From contig JAEZWE010000143.1 of the NCBI GenBank assembly GCA_023420435.1, forward strand, positions 1-17,915: a stretch of 17,915 nt of DNA, written 5' to 3'. Positions 1-8,223 of this stretch are shown here, one piece after another (the first letter of the stretch is position 1; each line of letters begins with the position of its first letter). The DNA comes from Bacteroidota bacterium (GTDB lineage: Bacteria; Bacteroidota; Bacteroidia; Flavobacteriales; Weeksellaceae). Under the pieces are notes generated by a model that did no database searches, was not told the origin of the DNA, and was given only the letters and a program-made list of their open reading frames with translations. Position numbers and translations under genes: made by a program.

Positions 1-35
1 TTGCTATACTGTTCATAAAAAGATGATTCTATTTG

Positions 36-65
36 TTGCTTAATTACAAAATAGTTATACCTTTG
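36..65 (+). promoter_or_regulatory. Flavobacterial-type promoter for the five-gene operon
   Basis: The sequence shows TTG at 36-38 (overlapping an ATTTGTTG stretch), a 19-base spacer, and TACCTTTG at 58-65. This fits the Bacteroidota primary-sigma consensus of a -33 TTG(TTTG) and a -7 TAnnTTTG. Transcription would start near 70-72, leaving a leader of about 10-12 bases before the ATG at 82. No comparable match was seen in the short gaps between the next four genes, so it is inferred to drive all five. Confidence 0.6.
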
Positions 66-81
66 TACCAAAGCACAAATT

Positions 82-1203
82 ATGGATACTATAAAATTCT
101 ATTTATACTATCTTGATTCAATCTTTATCGGTTATCCCTTTATAATCAGAACCACAGTAATTCTGGTAATGTTGCTTGTGACTCTGTATGTTATAGCGAT
201 GTTGAAGATACTTATCACAGAAAGAACAAGAAATAAGAACCTAAAAAGGGAAGAAAAAATTTCTGAAACCTATAAAAGTAAGTTAATATCCGTTTTATTG
301 ACGGATAAGGACATGAGTTTTTATGAGGTTAAAGATATTCTGAATCCTAATGATAATGCTTTTAAAAATTGGGAAAAAAAGTATCTTACTTACCTTATTG
401 TTGATATTAAAGACAACCCTGCTCTTAACGAAAACAACTACAAACACGTTTTAGAAATTTTCCCTGTTACCGATTTCTGGGAGAAAAAAATACAACAAGA
501 TGACGTTAGCGAAAATAAAAATGCACTGCGAACCCTTGATCAAATAAAAGAGGGAATTTCGGGAAGTTTCTTTACCAAAAAAATAAACTCCAACGATGCT
601 ACTTTAAGAAAACATATTAAAAGCGAATACTTAAAATATGCTTCCAATGACGCTTTCAAATTTTTAGAAAATAATTTCGATAAAGATTTTAATGCTTTAG
701 ACGCAGTAAGATTACATGATTCTTTGAAAGAAAGAGACGCTATTCGTCCATTACCTCTTCTTACAAAATGGTTAAAAAACTCAGATAACCAAGATTTCCA
801 AACTTTCATTATTCGTGAGATTGGATACTTTAACCAAAGAGAAACAGCTCCGTTTTTAATTGAGATGTTTAAAAAGTCCAATAGTGATCTAGTAAAATCT
901 GAAATTTCCAATACTCTTGGTGTTCTTAATTATGAAGAAGCTGTGGATGAGCTTGCTGAAGAATATCCTTATAATAATACAGTAGTTCAGGAATCCATTA
1001 TTGATATGATGGGAAATATAAAATCGAAGAATTCTTTTGAATTTCTTAAGAAAATTTATCCTGAAACGCAAAATGGCGAAACAATGATTAAAATAATTAA
1101 AAACATGTACGAAATAGACAAGCGTAAAACAAATGCTTTTGTGAAAAAATCTACCACTTCTGATTTTGAGAAAGAGGCACTTGCATATATTCAAAATATA
1201 TAA
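82..1203 (+). CDS. Membrane-anchored HEAT-repeat protein, first gene of putative exopolysaccharide operon
   Basis: This 373-residue protein has one strongly hydrophobic segment near the N terminus (about residues 22-45), followed by a basic stretch (TERTRNKNLKREEK). By the positive-inside rule this suggests an inner-membrane anchor with a cytoplasmic body. The C-terminal half (about 210-370) is made of paired amphipathic helices about 30-35 residues long, with HEAT/ARM-like spacing (for example around RPLPLLTKWL, ETAPFLIEMF and SFEFLKKIYP). No catalytic motif is visible. HEAT repeats are protein-binding scaffolds. Because the gene lies 26 bases ahead of a membrane glycosyltransferase, I infer that it scaffolds or regulates that synthase, taking the place of PgaD, BcsB or a PilZ module. 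The start is the ATG just downstream of a good promoter. Function is inferred from context; the fold call is moderately sure. Confidence 0.72.
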   Translation: MDTIKFYLYYLDSIFIGYPFIIRTTVILVMLLVTLYVIAMLKILITERTRNKNLKREEKISETYKSKLISVLLTDKDMSFYEVKDILNPNDNAFKNWEKKYLTYLIVDIKDNPALNENNYKHVLEIFPVTDFWEKKIQQDDVSENKNALRTLDQIKEGISGSFFTKKINSNDATLRKHIKSEYLKYASNDAFKFLENNFDKDFNALDAVRLHDSLKERDAIRPLPLLTKWLKNSDNQDFQTFIIREIGYFNQRETAPFLIEMFKKSNSDLVKSEISNTLGVLNYEEAVDELAEEYPYNNTVVQESIIDMMGNIKSKNSFEFLKKIYPETQNGETMIKIIKNMYEIDKRKTNAFVKKSTTSDFEKEALAYIQNI

Positions 1204-1229
1204 GTATATTTCTCCTATCAAAATAATGT

Positions 1230-2666
1230 ATGGATAGTATTCTCTATTTTTATCAATATACTATTTATTTCTATAGTCTTGCGATTACTGCCTTTTATCT
1301 TTTTCTGATGATATCTTCTTACTTTATGATTGAAAGAAAAAAAGTAAGATACACCAAAATTGAAGCAGACTTATTATTAGATTTACCGGAAATTGCACCC
1401 CCAATTTCTATTGTAGCTCCTGCATACAACGAAGAAGTTATTATAATTGATAATGTAAACTCTTTATTGAGTATGAATTACCCCAATTTTGAGGTAATTA
1501 TTGTAAATGATGGTAGCAAGGATAAAACTTTAGATCTTTTAATTGAAAATTTCGATTTGGAAGAAACCGCTTTTCCTTATATTGAAAAAGTACGTTGCCG
1601 TCCTGTACAGCGCGTATTTAAATCTGTTAATCCAAAATTTCAAAGACTCCTGGTGGTTGATAAGATCAACGGAGGAACAAAAGCAGATGCCATGAATGCA
1701 GGAGTAAACGTAGCTAATTACGATTATTTCATTAATACCGATGTAGACTGTATTTTGGATCAGGATACATTAACAAAAATTATTCTACCCGTATTAGATT
1801 CTAAGGTCGAGGTAATTGCTGTAGGTGCTACTATGAGAATGTCTAATGGTTGTGAAGTGGAACACGGTGTTATGAAAAGGGTAAGTCCTCCCAAAGCCAT
1901 GATTCCAACTTTCCAGGAAACTGAATATTTACGGTCTTATTTGCTTGCTAAAATGGGTTGGTCCATGTTCAATCTTATTCCGAATGTATCAGGAGGTTTT
2001 GGACTTTTTGATAAAAATATCGTTATCGAAGCTGGTGGTTATGATCCGCTTTCTCACGCAGAAGATATGGACATGACTTTGCGTATGGTGGCTTTGATGC
2101 GTGAAAATAACAGAAAGTATAAAATTGTTCAAATTCCAGATACCCTTTGTTGGACGGAAGGTCCACCAACTTTGAGTGTGTTAAACAGACAGCGAACTCG
2201 TTGGGGAAGAGGACTTCTACAGATTTTTGTGGTACACAGAAAATATTTATTCAACAGAAAATATGGGAGAATGGGTTGGATTGTGCTTCCATACGCTTTA
2301 TTTTTTGAATTTTTAGCTCCTGTAATTGAAGTTATCGGGTTTTTATCATTAATATTTCTATTATTTACAAATCAAATTAATTTTCGTACTTTTTGGTTAA
2401 TGTTGCTTTATGTATATTTAATAGGAATTACAATGTCATTAATGACTATTTCATACGATTTAAGGGTTAAAAAACTATATCAAAATTATTCGGAATATCT
2501 AAAATTAGTTTTATTTTCGTCTCTGGAAGCAATTATATACCATCCATTAATTGTATTCTTCAGTTTGAAAGGTTATTGGCAGTTCTTAACGAGAAGAAAT
2601 TTCAGTTGGGGTGCGATGACAAGGCAAGGATTCTCCAAACAAACACCAACAACAAAAACAGCGTAA
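1230..2666 (+). CDS. Processive-type family 2 glycosyltransferase (polysaccharide synthase), membrane-bound
   Basis: The 478-residue protein has an N-terminal membrane helix (about 7-32), a GT-A catalytic domain (about 57-340) and about three C-terminal membrane segments (about 348-378, 387-408 and 424-448). The hallmarks of inverting GT2 synthases are all present: VNDGS (92-96) for UDP binding, KADAMNAG (151-158), DVD (171-173) as the metal-binding DxD, AEDMD (277-281) with the catalytic acidic residue, and QRTRW (321-325), the QxxRW signature of processive enzymes such as cellulose, hyaluronan and PNAG synthases. It should polymerise a nucleotide sugar and translocate the chain through the inner membrane; the sugar cannot be read from sequence. 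It ends soon after the last helix, with no PilZ domain, so direct c-di-GMP control is not evident. An upstream ATG at 1226 runs into a stop after three codons, which favours 1230 as start. Confidence 0.88.
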   Translation: MDSILYFYQYTIYFYSLAITAFYLFLMISSYFMIERKKVRYTKIEADLLLDLPEIAPPISIVAPAYNEEVIIIDNVNSLLSMNYPNFEVIIVNDGSKDKTLDLLIENFDLEETAFPYIEKVRCRPVQRVFKSVNPKFQRLLVVDKINGGTKADAMNAGVNVANYDYFINTDVDCILDQDTLTKIILPVLDSKVEVIAVGATMRMSNGCEVEHGVMKRVSPPKAMIPTFQETEYLRSYLLAKMGWSMFNLIPNVSGGFGLFDKNIVIEAGGYDPLSHAEDMDMTLRMVALMRENNRKYKIVQIPDTLCWTEGPPTLSVLNRQRTRWGRGLLQIFVVHRKYLFNRKYGRMGWIVLPYALFFEFLAPVIEVIGFLSLIFLLFTNQINFRTFWLMLLYVYLIGITMSLMTISYDLRVKKLYQNYSEYLKLVLFSSLEAIIYHPLIVFFSLKGYWQFLTRRNFSWGAMTRQGFSKQTPTTKTA

Positions 2667-2682
2667 CTCTATTTTTTATATA

Positions 2683-5514
2683 ATGATTCTTCATATGAAC
2701 TCCAGACTCAAAGGTAGCTTTCTTTTCATCAGTAAGCCACTATTGGTATTAACCTTTTTAATTTTTACCGCTTTTCAAATTTCTGTATCTGCACAAAAGA
2801 TAGAAGATCCTGATGGAAGTGTTGAACTTGCCAACCAAGTAAAAAACTTGTACAAGGCAGGGAATTGGGAAGCAGGTAAAAAATTGGTAGATGAAGGAAT
2901 GAAAAAATATCCAAAAGAATCCGATTTAAAAATGCTTTCCGGAAGATATTATCATCAGCAAAAACAATATGATAAAGCTAGGTATGAATTGAAAAAATCT
3001 TTGGAATGGAATGCTAAAAACGTTGATGCTAAACAAATTTTGGTAAACGTAGAACAAGAATCTAAAAGATATTCCAGTGCTATTTGTTATGTAAATGAAC
3101 TACTTGAAGTTAATCCTTATTGGAAAGGACTTTGGAACAGAAAAATTGAATTGTACGAATTACAAGGAAATACTGTTGAAGCCAACAGATTGCGTAAAAG
3201 ACTGAGCCATATTTATCCTAAAGATTCCAAAGTTCAGGAAGATTATTTGTACAACACCGAAATGCAGGCTAATGCATTAAGAAAAGAAGGAAAAATTGAT
3301 GAAGCTATTTCTTTAACTTCAGATCTTTTGAAAAAACAACCAGAAAATCCTTCTCATTATATCAGTTTGGTTAATGACCATTTAAAGACAGGTGATTATT
3401 ATTCTGCCTTAGCTTTTGCTGAAAGAGGATTAATGCAGTTTCCTGGTAACATAAGTTTAATTAACAAAAAATCCGGAATTTTAGCCGATCAAAAAAGGTA
3501 TGATGAACTTCTTCCTTTCCTTAATGAACAAATGAAATATGGAAACAGAGGAGCTTTGCAACAACAATACAATTATTATTTATTGGAAGCAGCACGTACC
3601 GCAAAAGATAAAGATCCGGCTACACTTTACGGAAAAATTTTTGAAAGCAGTCCTGGAAATGATGAAGCTTTTAATTATGTTTTTAACGACGCTGTAGGAA
3701 ATCAGCAATATGAAGAAGCTATTGCTATCCTCAACCGTTATAGAAGAGCCAGAGGTGGTTCTAAAAATCTATCAATGAAAGAATTGATGGTTTACACCAG
3801 AATGGGAAATACAAGTCGTGCAGAAGGTCTTACAAAGCAACTTTTTGCACAATATCCTGGAGATACAGATTTAAAAGCTGCTTATGTAAAAATTTTAAAT
3901 GTAGAAGCCAAGGATCTAATGGCTCAACACATGTATAACGAAGTAATTCCTGTGTTGGAGCTTATAAAAAGATATGGTGACAATGAGTCTTATAAAGCTG
4001 CTCAAAATTCATTATTTACGGCTTATTTAGAATTAAAAGATTATAATAATGCCTTGAATGTTCTTAACGATATTCAACAAACAGAACCCAACAATCCTTT
4101 ATTATATTTAAAGAAAGCTGATTTGTATTATAATCTGAAAAGATATGATATGGCTTTGGCATCTTATGAACAAGCATTTCCACAAGTAAGCGAAGAAGAA
4201 AAATTAAAATATTTGGGAAGTTACGGTGATATGTTAACCCAAATCGTAAAAGATTTAAATGACCAGTATCGTTATGATGAAGCCATGACTTATGTAGAAA
4301 GATGGTTAGAAAACGATCCAAACAATCAAACAGCGCTTCGATATGCGGTAAATCTTTCCAACCAAAGAAAGAAAATGGATGAAATGAAAACCTACGCTCA
4401 AAGAGGTGCAGATGCTTATCCGGATGAAATTTTCTTTAAATTAAAACTGATGGAAGTGGATGGTTTAGATCCTGAAAAATATGCAAGTATTTACTCCGAA
4501 TTACAAACAGAACTTACTGAGAATCCTTATCATCAAGATGCGATAAAATCTTTTGCTGTTGTTTCTGAAAAATATGGAAATCAATTGATTAAAAATTCTC
4601 AAAGCCAGGAAGCTTTAGATGTTTTAAATAATGCTTTAAAGTATATGCCCGATAATAAAGACCTAAAATATACTAAAGGTTTGGCATTTGAAAAATTAAA
4701 ACAATTTGATTCAGCCTATGTATATCAGAAAAACTTTCAGCCTTCCCTTTTGGAACTAAAAGAGTTTAGAGAACATATGAATTATTTGAGATACAAAAGT
4801 TTTAGAAATGAAATTGGGTTATACCACTTGAGAAGTCGTTTTGCAGATATTGATGTACTTACTACAATTTCTACTTTAGAATATAGCCGTTACGGCATCA
4901 AAGACACTTATATTGGAAGAATAAATTATACCGGAAGAGAACCCGGAAAAGGATTTCAAATTCAAGGAGAATGGCAAAGAAACTGGGACGAAAAAACCAG
5001 AACAAAAATTGATTTAGCTTGGGCCAATCAATTTTTTCCAACGCTTGCTGCCAATGCCTCTGTTTTTAGAGATTTAGCCATTTTAAAAGGTGTTGAAGCA
5101 GAACTTGGTGTTGGCTACCGAAAACTTTATGAAAGTGGAAATTTGATGAACGTTGTTGTTGGAGCTACAAAACTCATTGATCCATGGAGATTAAATTTAC
5201 GAGTAAATAATTATATGTTAGACGGACAATGGCTGTATAATGTTTCTACCAATATTAGATATTACTTAACTTCACCGAAAAATTATCTCGTTGCTATGGG
5301 AAGTGTTGGTTCCTCACCCGATGTTGATTTAATCAATTATCAGCTTCATAATGGCTTTTCAGTAACCAACTCTATGGTTGGTGCAGGTTTTAGCCACTTA
5401 TTAACAAGCTCTGTATCCACAGGAATTTTGGGAACTTGGAATCATTACAAATCGGATGAAGATACTTTCAGAAGTCTTTATAATATTTACATGAACTTAA
5501 ATGTTTCCTTTTAA
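2683..5514 (+). CDS. TPR-repeat protein with C-terminal YaiO-type outer-membrane beta-barrel (putative polysaccharide exporter)
   Basis: This 943-residue protein starts with a signal peptide (hydrophobic core about 11-34, predicted cleavage after SVSA at residue 37). About 650 residues of helical TPR-like repeats follow (about 40-700), with typical signatures such as YDKARYELKKSL, NALNVLNDI and YDMALASYEQAF. The last 237 residues (about 707-943) alternate polar and aromatic residues in beta-strand fashion, resemble the YaiO family of small outer-membrane barrels, and end in Phe (NLNVSF) as outer-membrane proteins do. A periplasmic TPR superhelix joined to a C-terminal barrel is the design of PgaA and BcsC, which export PNAG and cellulose. 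I infer that this protein guides the polymer made by the upstream synthase across the periplasm and outer membrane. The gene is 16 bases after the synthase gene. An in-frame ATG at 2695 is an alternative start that also gives a good signal peptide. Confidence 0.85.
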   Translation: MILHMNSRLKGSFLFISKPLLVLTFLIFTAFQISVSAQKIEDPDGSVELANQVKNLYKAGNWEAGKKLVDEGMKKYPKESDLKMLSGRYYHQQKQYDKARYELKKSLEWNAKNVDAKQILVNVEQESKRYSSAICYVNELLEVNPYWKGLWNRKIELYELQGNTVEANRLRKRLSHIYPKDSKVQEDYLYNTEMQANALRKEGKIDEAISLTSDLLKKQPENPSHYISLVNDHLKTGDYYSALAFAERGLMQFPGNISLINKKSGILADQKRYDELLPFLNEQMKYGNRGALQQQYNYYLLEAARTAKDKDPATLYGKIFESSPGNDEAFNYVFNDAVGNQQYEEAIAILNRYRRARGGSKNLSMKELMVYTRMGNTSRAEGLTKQLFAQYPGDTDLKAAYVKILNVEAKDLMAQHMYNEVIPVLELIKRYGDNESYKAAQNSLFTAYLELKDYNNALNVLNDIQQTEPNNPLLYLKKADLYYNLKRYDMALASYEQAFPQVSEEEKLKYLGSYGDMLTQIVKDLNDQYRYDEAMTYVERWLENDPNNQTALRYAVNLSNQRKKMDEMKTYAQRGADAYPDEIFFKLKLMEVDGLDPEKYASIYSELQTELTENPYHQDAIKSFAVVSEKYGNQLIKNSQSQEALDVLNNALKYMPDNKDLKYTKGLAFEKLKQFDSAYVYQKNFQPSLLELKEFREHMNYLRYKSFRNEIGLYHLRSRFADIDVLTTISTLEYSRYGIKDTYIGRINYTGREPGKGFQIQGEWQRNWDEKTRTKIDLAWANQFFPTLAANASVFRDLAILKGVEAELGVGYRKLYESGNLMNVVVGATKLIDPWRLNLRVNNYMLDGQWLYNVSTNIRYYLTSPKNYLVAMGSVGSSPDVDLINYQLHNGFSVTNSMVGAGFSHLLTSSVSTGILGTWNHYKSDEDTFRSLYNIYMNLNVSF

Positions 5515-7642
5515 AAATTTAAAAATAACATTTGTACTACTCGTTTTAGTGCTGGTAAGTTGTTCTTTGGGAAAAACTCCTGAACTGAAATCCAAAGGGT
5601 ATGTAATTACGGCTGAAGAAGACGGTCCCAGTGAAAAATGGGCGGAATATCTTTACCGGCATTTACAGAAAAGATCGAAAGATCCTAAATCCATTATTTT
5701 AATAAAAGGAGCCCCAAAACCCGGACCGGAAGGTTTTAAAAACATTCATTTTGAAGTCGCTTTTGATTTGAAAAATGAATATTGTATTGAACATAACTCC
5801 AAACGATTACATATTCGCTCAAGAAGCGAAAAAACAGCACTTTGGCTGATTTATGAACTGATCGAAAGTATTTCTGCAGAAGACAACCGATTTTCAACCC
5901 CCGATCTTCCTCCATCTATCGTGAAATTTGAAGACGGATGCAAAGATTTCGATTTTGAATATCGTGAACCTCATTTCGCACAAAATCTGGAAATTGATCA
6001 AAGCTCTGTTTTTGGAAATAATAATGTGGAAACTGACTGGGGTTTATGGGGACATCAACTTTTCAAGGTGGTTCAAGATTTTGCCACACCTGATATGTTT
6101 GCCATGATCAATGGGCAGAGAAATCCTAAACAGCTTTGTTTTTCCTCGCAGGAACTGTATGAAGGAACTCGGGATTATATAATCGACAACTACGGAAAAG
6201 GTGAAAAGGAAGGTCATAAATTTATGATTATGCCTAATGACAACAACCTTATTTGCAGTTGCCATCTTTGTGCTGAAGTAGGAAATACCGATAAATCCGC
6301 AACTCCTGCAGTAGCAGATTTCATAAGAAAATTAGCGGAAACTTTTCCCAAACATCAATTTTATACCACCGCTTATCGTACGACCCAAAATGCTCCGGAA
6401 TATCAGTTTGCAGAAAATTCAGGAATATTTTTCAGCACCATCAATCTAAAAAAAGGAATTGCCTTAAACGAAGATCAAAAAGAAACTAAGAAATTTCTGG
6501 AAGATATCAAAAAATGGAGATTGACAAGTATGAACATGTATCTTTGGGATTACGGCGCCAATTTTGACGATTATCTCACTCCTATTCCATTGTTTAATGG
6601 TTTACAAAAACAGTTGGTTTTCTTCAAAGATCATCATATTAAAGGAATTTTTCTTAATGGTAGCGGTTATGATTATATGTCTTTTGATGACCTAAAAACT
6701 TTTGTTGCGTCTGCTTTGATGAAAGATACTACGGCAGATGTAGAAATGCTGATCAAAAAATTTTATAAAAAAAATTATCCTGTAAGTGGAAATCTGCTGG
6801 GAAATTATTTCATTAATTTAGAAAACAGTTTTACAGCCAAAAACAAACCGTATAACATGTATGGAAGCATGAGAGAAAGTACAAAAACTTACATCGATGC
6901 TTCACAATTTGTAGAATTTTACACACAACTGAAAAATATCATTCCAAAAACGCAAAACGGAGAAAGACAAAAATTGGAAAAATTATATACTGCCCTTTCT
7001 TATTCTCGTTTGCGTTTAGCTTATATCAATGGTTTTAATAAATTTGGTTATGCTGATAAAATCGACAAATCTTTAAAAGTAAAATCCGAGGTTGACAACT
7101 GGATTTCTTCTCTTAAAAATTATGTAAATTACAGTGATATGGATTCGTATAAAGAAACAGACGGAAGTATCGCTGCATTTATAGAAGAATGGAATAAAAT
7201 AAAAGCGGCTCCTAATTTTCAGAATTTGTTAATAGAAGATGCAATTGCAGTGGTTTCTGAAAAAGATGAAGGTTTTGAGAAAACCAATTTATTGAATGAC
7301 GGAGTCCCCGGTTTTGCAACCGATTATCATTTAGGTTGGTATCTTAACAGCAGCAAAAATTTTAAAATTTCCTTTTCAACAGCTCAAGCAAAAAAGGGCA
7401 GTAAAATTCGTTTTAGGTTTTTAAATCTTCCAAATCATAACATCATTCCACCTCACAAAATTACCATTAATGGAAATGGAAAATTAATAAAATCGGTTTC
7501 TGTGAGCAATTCCAGTGAAAATGTATCTACCGTTACCATTGATGTTCCTTTTCAACAATATGAAAGTATCGAAATTTCTTTTGAAAAGAAAGACAATACG
7601 AAAAGTGTTATTGCTTTGGATGAAGTACAAGTTTTAAATTAA
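5501..7642 (+). CDS. DUF4838-type lipoprotein, glycoside-hydrolase-like
   Basis: The 713-residue product begins with a lipoprotein signal peptide whose lipobox is LVSC, with the lipidated Cys at residue 21. After an N-terminal alpha/beta domain (about 30-140) comes a TIM-barrel-like region (about 150-420). This carries PNDNN followed by Cys252, Cys254 and Cys257 (CxCxxC), and a YLWDYG segment (347-352); both features are typical of DUF4838, a family of large bacterial, often Bacteroidota, proteins related in fold to glycoside hydrolases. The tail (about 600-713) looks like a beta-sandwich accessory domain. The ATG overlaps the end of the TPR-barrel gene by 14 bases, suggesting translational coupling. 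In this operon it occupies the slot that PgaB or BcsZ fills elsewhere, so trimming or binding the exported polymer is a reasonable inference. Substrate and catalytic residues are not identified. Confidence 0.74.
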   Translation: MFPFKNLKITFVLLVLVLVSCSLGKTPELKSKGYVITAEEDGPSEKWAEYLYRHLQKRSKDPKSIILIKGAPKPGPEGFKNIHFEVAFDLKNEYCIEHNSKRLHIRSRSEKTALWLIYELIESISAEDNRFSTPDLPPSIVKFEDGCKDFDFEYREPHFAQNLEIDQSSVFGNNNVETDWGLWGHQLFKVVQDFATPDMFAMINGQRNPKQLCFSSQELYEGTRDYIIDNYGKGEKEGHKFMIMPNDNNLICSCHLCAEVGNTDKSATPAVADFIRKLAETFPKHQFYTTAYRTTQNAPEYQFAENSGIFFSTINLKKGIALNEDQKETKKFLEDIKKWRLTSMNMYLWDYGANFDDYLTPIPLFNGLQKQLVFFKDHHIKGIFLNGSGYDYMSFDDLKTFVASALMKDTTADVEMLIKKFYKKNYPVSGNLLGNYFINLENSFTAKNKPYNMYGSMRESTKTYIDASQFVEFYTQLKNIIPKTQNGERQKLEKLYTALSYSRLRLAYINGFNKFGYADKIDKSLKVKSEVDNWISSLKNYVNYSDMDSYKETDGSIAAFIEEWNKIKAAPNFQNLLIEDAIAVVSEKDEGFEKTNLLNDGVPGFATDYHLGWYLNSSKNFKISFSTAQAKKGSKIRFRFLNLPNHNIIPPHKITINGNGKLIKSVSVSNSSENVSTVTIDVPFQQYESIEISFEKKDNTKSVIALDEVQVLN

Positions 7643-7647
7643 ATATT

Positions 7648-8166
7648 ATGAAAAATATATTTTCTCTTTTTTTTGCTGTTTCTATGCTCTTTATTATTTC
7701 TTCTTGTAAAGATATTAAAAGCGAAAAAACAACACTTCAGGTAGAAGATAATAACCGGCATTATTACCCTATTTTGATGGGACAGAAGTTAGACATTGTT
7801 TTTGCCCTTAAAAATACCGGAAAACACCCTTTTATTTTGGAAGATGTTATATCTTCATGCGGTTGTATTTCCATGGAAAAATCTTCCATAGGAACTATTC
7901 CTGCAGGTAAAGAAGGAAGATTAATGCTCACTTATAATTCTGCAAAAAACATTGGAGAAGTACAACATTATATTACTTTGTACGGAAATTTTGCCACGAC
8001 CAATAAAATGGAATTACTTTTCGATGTGCATGTTGTACCGCAATCTTTATATACAAAAGATTATGAAGAAATGTTTCAGGAAGAAAAAGACCTAAATGCC
8101 AATATTGAAGATTTAGTAGATGGTGACGAAAATAACAAAGGTTATTATATGGATGGTGATTTTTAA
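7648..8166 (+). CDS. DUF1573 small lipoprotein, last gene of operon
   Basis: This 172-residue protein has a lipoprotein signal peptide ending in ISSC (Cys20 lipidated). One immunoglobulin-like beta domain follows (about 35-138), with the DUF1573 hallmark: FALKNTG, then the SSCGC motif with Cys71 and Cys73, then an AGKEGRL turn and a final strand (LLFDVHV). The last 30 or so residues are strongly acidic (around NIEDLVDGDE) and probably disordered. DUF1573 domains are abundant in Bacteroidota envelope proteins, but their molecular role is not established. The gene follows the DUF4838 gene after only 5 bases and precedes a strong terminator, so it clearly belongs to the operon. An accessory envelope role in assembly or anchoring of the polymer machinery is inferred from position only. 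Confidence 0.78.
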   Translation: MKNIFSLFFAVSMLFIISSCKDIKSEKTTLQVEDNNRHYYPILMGQKLDIVFALKNTGKHPFILEDVISSCGCISMEKSSIGTIPAGKEGRLMLTYNSAKNIGEVQHYITLYGNFATTNKMELLFDVHVVPQSLYTKDYEEMFQEEKDLNANIEDLVDGDENNKGYYMDGDF

Positions 8167-8183
8167 ATAAATGACTTTTTTAT

Positions 8184-8217
8184 AAAAAAAATCCGCTTTA
8201 CTCAGCGGATTTTTTTT
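8184..8217. terminator. Bidirectional intrinsic terminator between operon and katG
   Basis: Two perfect 14-base arms (8184-8197 and 8204-8217) enclose the six-base loop TTACTC. The stem core is ATCCGCT/AGCGGAT and is flanked by eight A on the left and eight T on the right. The hairpin plus U-tract therefore works on either strand, as expected between two convergent genes. Confidence 0.93.
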
Positions 8218-8223
8218 GTTATT

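Noticed and set aside
540..1221. Antisense open frames opposite the HEAT-repeat gene
   Set aside because: Composition is Phe/Ile/Lys/Ser-rich as expected for the complement of AT-rich coding DNA, with no domain and no start signals.
82..8166. Naming the operon pgaABCD or bcs
   Set aside because: Only the general architecture matches. No PgaB-type deacetylase, PgaD, BcsB or PilZ is present, the barrel is YaiO-like and the order differs, so those symbols would mislead.
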